From the NCBI GenBank assembly GCA_913048525.1, contig CAJWWP010000048.1:1-11194 (forward strand): 11,194 nucleotides of DNA, written 5' to 3'. The notes under the pieces are model-generated. The model was not told the origin of the DNA and made no database searches. It saw nothing but the letters and a program-made list of their open reading frames with translations. The stretch comes from GCA-002712965 sp913048525. GTDB lineage: Bacteria; Chloroflexota; Dehalococcoidia; Lucifugimonadales; UBA826. A program made the translations under genes and the position numbers. Positions 6,592 to 11,194 of the stretch are shown here, piece by piece; the stretch's first letter is position 1; each line of letters starts with the position of its first letter.

Positions 6592-6641
6592 ACTACCACG
6601 TGGGTTTTGATTCTCAGTTATAAATGAGAAAGGTTTTACTT

Positions 6642-6677
6642 CTGAGTGAGTTCGCATGAATTTACGAACTCACTCAG
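6642..6677. terminator. Perfect 13-bp inverted repeat between convergent genes, possible bidirectional terminator
   Basis: CTGAGTGAGTTCG at 6642-6654 is perfectly repeated in reverse complement at 6665-6677, with a ten-base loop. It begins on the very next base after the stop codon of the - strand nitroreductase-like gene and lies 50 bases beyond the + strand enolase-superfamily gene. The position suits transcript ending for both. Neither side has a U-run after the stem, so a classical intrinsic terminator is not proven; a transcript-stabilising 3' hairpin is an alternative. A smaller 6-bp hairpin, TTCTCA/TGAGAA, lies at 6611-6630. Confidence 0.6.
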
Positions 6678-7115
6678 CTACTGCACTGGCTCCGAAATGA
6701 AGACCGGTATAATCCGTTCTGTTTTTTCCTGATATTCATGGTAGGGGGAGTAGGCATCAACTGCTATTTTCCACAGCCTGGTTCTTTCTTCTAGATCTGA
6801 TACCTCTCTTACTGTCATATCGTAAAGTCTGTCGCCATCCCTTATTTCAACGTTAGGGTTTGCTTTAAGGTTGTGGTACCAGACCGGATGCTTGGGAGCT
6901 CCCCCCTGAGACGCCACCAAAATATAGTTGTTTCCATCCACCACTTTCATGAGAGGAGTCTTTCGAACGGACTTTGTGTTTTTACCGATGTGAGTGACGA
7001 TAATTACTGGCAATCCGGTCTCACGTAAAGTTGTTCCTTCCTTTCCGTTGCTTGATTCATATAATTCAACCTGCTCTGCCACCCAACCTGTAGGGCTAGG
7101 TAAATATTCAGCCAT
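6678..7115 (-). CDS. Deazaflavin (F420)-dependent nitroreductase family protein (Ddn/DUF385-like)
   Basis: A 145-residue split-barrel protein of the F420H2-dependent reductase family that includes mycobacterial Ddn. Visible landmarks: PVIIVTHIGKNTKSVRKTPLM at about 36-56, corresponding to the usual T-x-G-RKSGKxRxTPL; YILVASQGGAPKHPVWYHNLKANPNVE at 64-90, the most conserved family stretch; and a C-terminal RTRLWKIAVDAYSPYHEYQEKT region. The family uses the deazaflavin cofactor F420 as a hydride donor or binds it; the natural substrate is unknown. F420 use would agree with an actinobacterial or chloroflexotal host. The start is ATG 7113-7115, supported by AAGGGGA at 7121-7127; an in-frame ATG eight codons upstream has no such site. 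There is no membrane anchor. Confidence 0.85.
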   Translation of the reverse strand: MAEYLPSPTGWVAEQVELYESSNGKEGTTLRETGLPVIIVTHIGKNTKSVRKTPLMKVVDGNNYILVASQGGAPKHPVWYHNLKANPNVEIRDGDRLYDMTVREVSDLEERTRLWKIAVDAYSPYHEYQEKTERIIPVFISEPVQ

Positions 7116-7127
7116 GTTATTCCCCTT

Positions 7128-7298
7128 ATTTTTGTACAAACCTTCGTCTGAAAAATAGATTCTTTTTAGAGTTTAGACGATATCAATAAATTTAAGTTCT
7201 TTCAGACAATAATCAGCAATTAACTGAAAAAGATCAATTGCTATGAGAGAATTAAAGGGTATACCAAACAGTTATTGAATTTATTGAAAGTTTTTCCT
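7128..7298. promoter_or_regulatory. Divergent intergenic region with overlapping inverted repeats
   Basis: This gap between divergent genes should carry promoters for the nitroreductase-like gene (-) and typA (+). TCGTCT at 7144-7149 pairs with AGACGA at 7175-7180, with an inner AAAAA/TTTTT pair (7151-7155 with 7163-7167). The overlapping GTCTGAAA at 7146-7153 is also repeated in reverse complement at 7200-7207. A weak + strand promoter candidate for typA is TTAACT at 7220-7225 and TATGAG at 7242-7247, 16 bases apart. None of these is strong; they are reported as what the gap holds. Confidence 0.25.
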
Positions 7299-9128
7299 AT
7301 GCCTTTTACAGATAATGTCAGGAACATAACAATCATTGCTCATGTTGATCATGGCAAAACCACTCTGGTTGACGCTTTTTTGAAACAAAGCAATACATTC
7401 AGTGATCGAGAGGACCCAGGGGAACTTATCATGGATAGTAACCCACTGGAACGTGAGAAAGGAATAACTATTCTTGCGAAGAACGTCTCGATTAAATATA
7501 AAAGTGTCAAAATAAACCTTATAGATACGCCGGGGCACGCAGATTTTAGTGGGGAAGTGGAGCGTGTGATGAACATGGCTGACGGTTGTATTTTGCTTGT
7601 TGATGCTGTTGATGGGCCAATGCCGCAGACCAGGTATGTTTTGAAGCAGGCGATGGATTACGGCCTTGTTCCAATTGTTCTAATAAATAAAATTGATAGG
7701 GAAGAACGAAGAATCGACGAGGTACTTAAGGAGGTAGAGGATCTTTTTCTTGAACTTGCTCGTGACGAGGGTCAATTAGATTACCCTGTGCTTTTTGCTT
7801 CAGCCAGAGACGGATATGCCTTGAATTCACTCAACGATGTCCCGGGGGATATTAAACCCGTGTTGGATGCTATTTTGGAGAAGGTTCCACCTCCCTCAGG
7901 CATCACCAGTGAGCCGCTTCAAATTTTAGTTACAGCCCTGGATTACGATGATTATGCAGGGCAGATCGCTGTGGGTAAGATTTCACGTGGTGTAGCAAAA
8001 CAGAAGAGTAAAGTGACTCTAATGCAGGCTAATGAAGTTTCTTCGAATCACATAGTTGAATCTGTTTTTGTATTTGAAGGTATGGCAAAACAGAAGGTGG
8101 TAGAGGCGGAAGCTGGCGACATAGTTGCAATAACTGGCTTACAAGGAGTATCGATAGGAGACACTATTTCTGAATCATCTCTCCCAGAGGCTTTGCCGAG
8201 GATCAAAATTGAAGAACCCACGGTAAAGATGACCTTCGGTACAAATACCTCTCCTCTCGTGGGTAGAGAGGGTAAGTTTTGTACCTCTCGCGAATTGTCC
8301 AGGAGACTTAACGATGAACTCCGCACAGATGTAGGTTTGAAGATTGAAAAGACCGATGATCCAGATCAGTTTCAAGTCAGTGGCAGAGGTGAACTACATC
8401 TGTCTATTCTCGCAGAGACTATGAGACGTGAAGGATATGAATTCCAAGTGTCACAGGCTCAACCAATCATACGGATTATAGAGGGTAAGAAGTTTGAACC
8501 TTTTGAGGCCCTGTCTGTCGAAACTCACAAAGATTATTATGGCGTCATCACAGATGATTTAACTCGTCGTCTAGGGGTATTAGAGCATGTATCTAACAAC
8601 AATACTGACCAAATTCGAATGAATTTTTCAATTCCTACACGAGGACTCATAGGATTTCGATCATTTTTTCAAAACGCTACTCGTGGTGACGGCATTATGA
8701 ACAGCACTTTTTCCAGGTACGAGCCACTAAAGGGTGAGATAAGGAGTGCGACTCATGGATTTTTGGTTGCATCTGAGCCTGGTGAATCGGTCACATATGG
8801 TTTGGTTAATGCGCAAGAAAGAGGGAAGACGATAATAGGAGCCAACATCAAAGTATATGAAGGGATGATTGTGGGGATTCATTCTCGACCTTCCGATCTT
8901 GTGGTAAATGTTTGTAAGGAAAAGAAACTTACGAACGTACGATCATCCACTGCAGATATCGCCACGCAACTTATTCGACCTCTTCAGTTTAGTCTGGAAG
9001 AGGCCCTGGATATTATTTCTGAAGATGAATTTATTGAGATAACACCTGATAACCTAAGGTTACGCAAGAAGATACTCTCTGGTTCAGATAGATACAGATA
9101 TGAGCGAAATAAAAAGCGATCCAGCTAA
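7299..9128 (+). CDS. typA: Translational GTPase TypA/BipA
   Basis: A 609-residue ribosome-associated GTPase of the EF-G/LepA superfamily, involved in stress adaptation and ribosome assembly in studied bacteria. Seen in order: G1 AHVDHGKTT at 14-22, the EREKGITI switch I motif at 51-58 (a TypA/LepA signature), G3 DTPGHADF at 76-83, G4 NKID at 130-133 and G5 SAR near 174, then the beta-barrel domain II, EF-G-like domains III and V (RGELHLSIL; PTRGLIGFRS) and the TypA-specific C-terminal domain, ending in a basic tail. Length matches the family (about 605-615). ATG 7299 is preferred because it places the first strand ten residues in; it has only a weak GAAAG before it. An in-frame TTG at 7275 would add eight residues. 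It ends ten bases from the stop of the convergent ychF. Confidence 0.96.
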   Translation: MPFTDNVRNITIIAHVDHGKTTLVDAFLKQSNTFSDREDPGELIMDSNPLEREKGITILAKNVSIKYKSVKINLIDTPGHADFSGEVERVMNMADGCILLVDAVDGPMPQTRYVLKQAMDYGLVPIVLINKIDREERRIDEVLKEVEDLFLELARDEGQLDYPVLFASARDGYALNSLNDVPGDIKPVLDAILEKVPPPSGITSEPLQILVTALDYDDYAGQIAVGKISRGVAKQKSKVTLMQANEVSSNHIVESVFVFEGMAKQKVVEAEAGDIVAITGLQGVSIGDTISESSLPEALPRIKIEEPTVKMTFGTNTSPLVGREGKFCTSRELSRRLNDELRTDVGLKIEKTDDPDQFQVSGRGELHLSILAETMRREGYEFQVSQAQPIIRIIEGKKFEPFEALSVETHKDYYGVITDDLTRRLGVLEHVSNNNTDQIRMNFSIPTRGLIGFRSFFQNATRGDGIMNSTFSRYEPLKGEIRSATHGFLVASEPGESVTYGLVNAQERGKTIIGANIKVYEGMIVGIHSRPSDLVVNVCKEKKLTNVRSSTADIATQLIRPLQFSLEEALDIISEDEFIEITPDNLRLRKKILSGSDRYRYERNKKRSS

Positions 9129-9138
9129 ACTCAATCTC

Positions 9139-10236
9139 TCACACATTAAAACGAAAATATATAACGTCCCCGTCTTTCACAATGTAGTCTTTTCCCTCGA
9201 CTCTCATCTTGCCCGCTTCCTTACAATTTAGCTCCCCACCTAGGCTGACGTATTCTTGGTATGGAATAACCTCTGCTCTGATAAACCCCTTTTCAAAATC
9301 TGTATGGATGACTCCGGCGGCTTCCGGGGCGGTGGACCCATTTGGGATAGTCCATGCTCTCGATTCCTTTGGTCCGGCTGTGAAGTAGGTCATGAGATCT
9401 AATAGTTCGTATCCGGAACTTATCATTCTGTCTAATCCAGCTTCTTTCACACCCAACTCAAGCATATATTCCTTTCTATCTGAGTTTCCTAATTGTGACA
9501 GTTCAGATTCTATTTCGGCTGATATGACAATGGAAGACGCTCCTTCTGATCCCGCTAATTCCTCTATTGCACGTGAGTAATTATTTCCTTCTGAAGCTGC
9601 ATCTTCGTCGACATTACAAACATATAAAACAGGCTTAGAGGTGAGCAGTTGTAAACCTCGTAATGTGCGAACTTGGTCAGCTGCAATTTGGAGAGACCTT
9701 GCAGGTTGGCCTTCTTCTAGAAGTGCCAATATATCCTTCACTACCGGAAGCATTTCCTGGGATTCTTTATCTCCTCCCCGAGATTTTTTCTCCAAAGTTG
9801 GTAACCTTCTCTCCAGACTTTCCATATCTGCCATCATAAGTTCCGTTTCTACCGTCTGAGAGTCTGATACAGGATCAATTTTCCCATTCACATGCGATAT
9901 GTCGTCATTGTCGAAACAGCGAAGAACGTAGGCTACTGCATCCATCTCGCGGATGTTGGCTAGGAATTTATTACCTAGACCTTCTCCCTTAGATGCTCCT
10001 TCTACAAGACCTGCAATGTCTACAAATGTCATGCGAGTAGGGATTTTGGCAGCCGATTTAGCTGTTTCTGCCAGATTGTCGAGTCTCTCGTCAGGTACGG
10101 TGACCTCACCAATATTTGGTTCTATTGTGCAAAATGGGTAATTTTCCGCTTGTGCTTGAGCAGTCTGTGTAAGTGCATTAAATAAGGTAGATTTACCTAC
10201 GTTAGGCAGACCTACAATTCCACATCTAAATCCCAT
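9139..10236 (-). CDS. ychF: Redox-regulated ribosome-binding ATPase YchF (Ola1 family)
   Basis: A 365-residue Obg-related P-loop protein, full length for the family. The Walker A/G1 is GLPNVGKST at 9-17, followed by NYPFCTIEPNIGEVTVPDERL at 32-52, a YchF signature, and G3 DIAGLVEGASKGEGLGN at 73-89. The G4 site reads NVDE (208-211) instead of NKxD; this change is known in YchF/Ola1 to favour ATP over GTP. A helical insert at about 125-195 is the expected coiled-coil region. The TGS domain fills about 280-363, ending DGDVIYFRFNV. ATG 10234-10236 has GGAGA nine bases upstream (10246-10250). It lies downstream of the carboxyltransferase gene on the same strand with 79 bases between. Confidence 0.96.
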   Translation of the reverse strand: MGFRCGIVGLPNVGKSTLFNALTQTAQAQAENYPFCTIEPNIGEVTVPDERLDNLAETAKSAAKIPTRMTFVDIAGLVEGASKGEGLGNKFLANIREMDAVAYVLRCFDNDDISHVNGKIDPVSDSQTVETELMMADMESLERRLPTLEKKSRGGDKESQEMLPVVKDILALLEEGQPARSLQIAADQVRTLRGLQLLTSKPVLYVCNVDEDAASEGNNYSRAIEELAGSEGASSIVISAEIESELSQLGNSDRKEYMLELGVKEAGLDRMISSGYELLDLMTYFTAGPKESRAWTIPNGSTAPEAAGVIHTDFEKGFIRAEVIPYQEYVSLGGELNCKEAGKMRVEGKDYIVKDGDVIYFRFNV

Positions 10237-10253
10237 TTTTCGTCTTCTCCGTG

Positions 10254-10282
10254 TTTATATAAAGCCTTAATCTATCGCTCAA
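10254..10282 (-). promoter_or_regulatory. Candidate sigma70-type promoter for ychF
   Basis: On the - strand TTGAGC (10282-10277) and TATAAA (10259-10254) are separated by exactly 17 bases, a good match to a housekeeping promoter, in the 79-base gap before ychF. Transcription would begin close to 10247, leaving a leader of only about 11 bases that cuts into the GGAGA ribosome site. This weakens the call. The gene may instead be read from upstream together with the carboxyltransferase gene. Confidence 0.35.
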
Positions 10283-10315
10283 GCATAAATAGGTGTTCAA
10301 CAAATAAGTATTTTG

Positions 10316-11194
10316 TTACGGCGTATAGGGGTACAAAGGAAGTCCAAGTTGGGTATCCAACATGTCTTGAGCCATCTCGACGAAGTCGCAAAGAAGAGGC
10401 CGAGTATCTCTCGGGTCTATTATATCGATGCCGTGACTGTTACTTTCACCCCCTGTAGCTTCTGCCGTGCGGAAAGGTGACCCCAGAGAGTTAAGATGAT
10501 CTTCAATTTCCTGTCTCTTCTTTTCCGGGTTGTCGGATGATGCAATATCTCTTCTGTAGGCCGCCGAAACACCTCCCTCAATATGCATAGAACCCCATTT
10601 CCCGGAGGGCCAAGCATATCGATGGTACATGCCAGTAGCTCTATGGTGGGTTTGGCCTGCGACCCCGTAGGCTTGCTTCATGTAGAAACTAATCCAGGGA
10701 CTTTGGCTCCTACATTGCTGTACTACCATCCGGGCCCCCGCCCTAACTATTCCTTGATTTTGAGCATCCATACCAACCATAAAACCTGGTTCATCCACAA
10801 AAGAAACTACTGGAATATGAAACGTATCGCATAATCTCCATAACCGCATTACTTTTTCACCAGCCGCACCATCTGTGGACCCTCCCAGTCTATTAGGGTT
10901 ATTAATTGTTACACCAATGGGATATCCGTTAGCTCGTGCTAGTCCAGTTATGCGGGAACTGCCGTAGAAAGGAGCAATTTCAAAAAACGAATTCACGTCA
11001 AGAACATGTTCTAAAATTGAATAAGGATCATATCGTTTCCTTGGATCTCTAGGGATTGAGGATAAAAGTTCCTCATCTCTTCTATCTGGATTGTCTTCAG
11101 TATCTATTCGTTCAGGTTTTTTCCAAACACTGGATGGCATAAAGCTTAGAAACGTTTTTATCATCTCAAAAGCTTCTTCCTCACTGTCAGCGAG
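10316..11194 (-). CDS. Acyl-CoA carboxylase carboxyltransferase subunit, C-terminal part, cut by right edge
   Basis: The last 292 codons of a biotin-dependent carboxyltransferase (propionyl/methylmalonyl/acetyl-CoA carboxylase beta-type subunit); the frame stays open to the right edge, so the ATG at 11164 is internal, not the start. The visible part opens with an EEEAFEMIKTFLSFMPSSVW segment, matching the linker before the C-terminal crotonase-like subdomain. It continues with a GLARANGYPIGVTINNP strand, GAAGEKVMRLWRLCDTF (cf. the usual KAARFIRLCDAF), VSFVDEPGFMVG and an IVRAGARMV helix. Motifs that differ from the classical enzyme are DEPGFMVG (usually DVPGFLPG), GVAG followed by QTHHR (usually GGAY), and SGKWGSMHIEGGVSAAYRR (usually TAEIAVMGPEGAVNIIYRR). 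It transfers carboxyl from carboxybiotin to an acyl-CoA, but the acyl substrate is not predictable. No biotin carboxylase or biotin carrier gene is in view. Confidence 0.88.
   Translation of the reverse strand, partial: LADSEEEAFEMIKTFLSFMPSSVWKKPERIDTEDNPDRRDEELLSSIPRDPRKRYDPYSILEHVLDVNSFFEIAPFYGSSRITGLARANGYPIGVTINNPNRLGGSTDGAAGEKVMRLWRLCDTFHIPVVSFVDEPGFMVGMDAQNQGIVRAGARMVVQQCRSQSPWISFYMKQAYGVAGQTHHRATGMYHRYAWPSGKWGSMHIEGGVSAAYRRDIASSDNPEKKRQEIEDHLNSLGSPFRTAEATGGESNSHGIDIIDPRDTRPLLCDFVEMAQDMLDTQLGLPLYPYTP

Noticed and set aside
6595..6602. CCACGTGG palindrome just after the enolase-superfamily gene
   Set aside because: An eight-base palindrome without a loop cannot form a hairpin terminator, and it can occur by chance; no second copy was seen.
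7116..7139. Longer start for the nitroreductase-like gene at 7139
   Set aside because: The extra eight codons cover the AAGGGGA ribosome site that serves ATG 7115.
7275..7298. TTG start at 7275 for typA
   Set aside because: No ribosome site at a suitable distance; ATG 7299 gives the usual short N-terminus before the G1 strand.
10299..10317. AACAAA/TTTGTT inverted repeat at the carboxyltransferase stop as a terminator
   Set aside because: The stem is six A/T-rich pairs with a seven-base loop and no U-run, too weak to call.
1..11194. CRISPR array, insertion sequence, prophage or integrated element
   Set aside because: No spaced direct repeats, no transposase or integrase motifs, and no terminal repeats were seen on either strand.

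Overview
This is a bacterial chromosomal window, somewhat AT-rich, densely packed and mostly made of short transcription units on alternating strands. It holds the 3' end of a tRNA-Glu gene, ten complete protein genes and one protein gene cut by the right edge. No transposase, integrase, phage gene, CRISPR array or rRNA was seen, and no stretch longer than about 185 bases lacks a gene. The gene mix suggests a member of the Chloroflexota, possibly a marine SAR202-like lineage: a putative F420-dependent nitroreductase-family protein, an enolase-superfamily dehydratase, an FMN alpha-hydroxy-acid oxidase, crotonase and biotin-dependent carboxyltransferase genes, and frequent GTG/TTG starts. That assignment is inference from gene content and has no marker-gene support here.

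Left part (1-4428): the tRNA-Glu(CTC) end is followed on the + strand by a small methyltransferase with an N-terminal Cys4 zinc-ribbon-like motif and, almost touching it, a fold-type I PLP aminotransferase. The aminotransferase converges on a cobalamin-binding-protein-like gene that lacks a signal peptide. That gene diverges from an FMN-dependent alpha-hydroxy acid oxidase, which in turn converges on a short degenerate receiver-like protein. Both convergent pairs overlap by four bases at their stop codons.

Middle part (4478-7115): a crotonase-family protein (-) diverges from a mandelate racemase/galactonate dehydratase-like enzyme (+), and a deazaflavin (F420)-dependent nitroreductase-like protein (-) follows. 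Together with the FMN oxidase these look like catabolic enzymes for hydroxy and sugar acids and acyl-CoA thioesters. No shared pathway can be proven from order alone, because each sits in its own short unit.

Right part (7299-11194): the translational GTPase TypA/BipA (+) ends ten bases from the end of the YchF/Ola1-type ATPase gene (-). Upstream of ychF on the same strand lies the C-terminal part of an acyl-CoA carboxylase carboxyltransferase subunit, whose start is outside the window.

I did not find a convincing new multi-gene system. The most useful leads are enzyme variants with changed active-site residues (the crotonase, the carboxyltransferase and the receiver-like protein), the signal-less cobalamin-binding-like protein, a perfect 13-bp hairpin at 6642-6677, and several intergenic palindromes.
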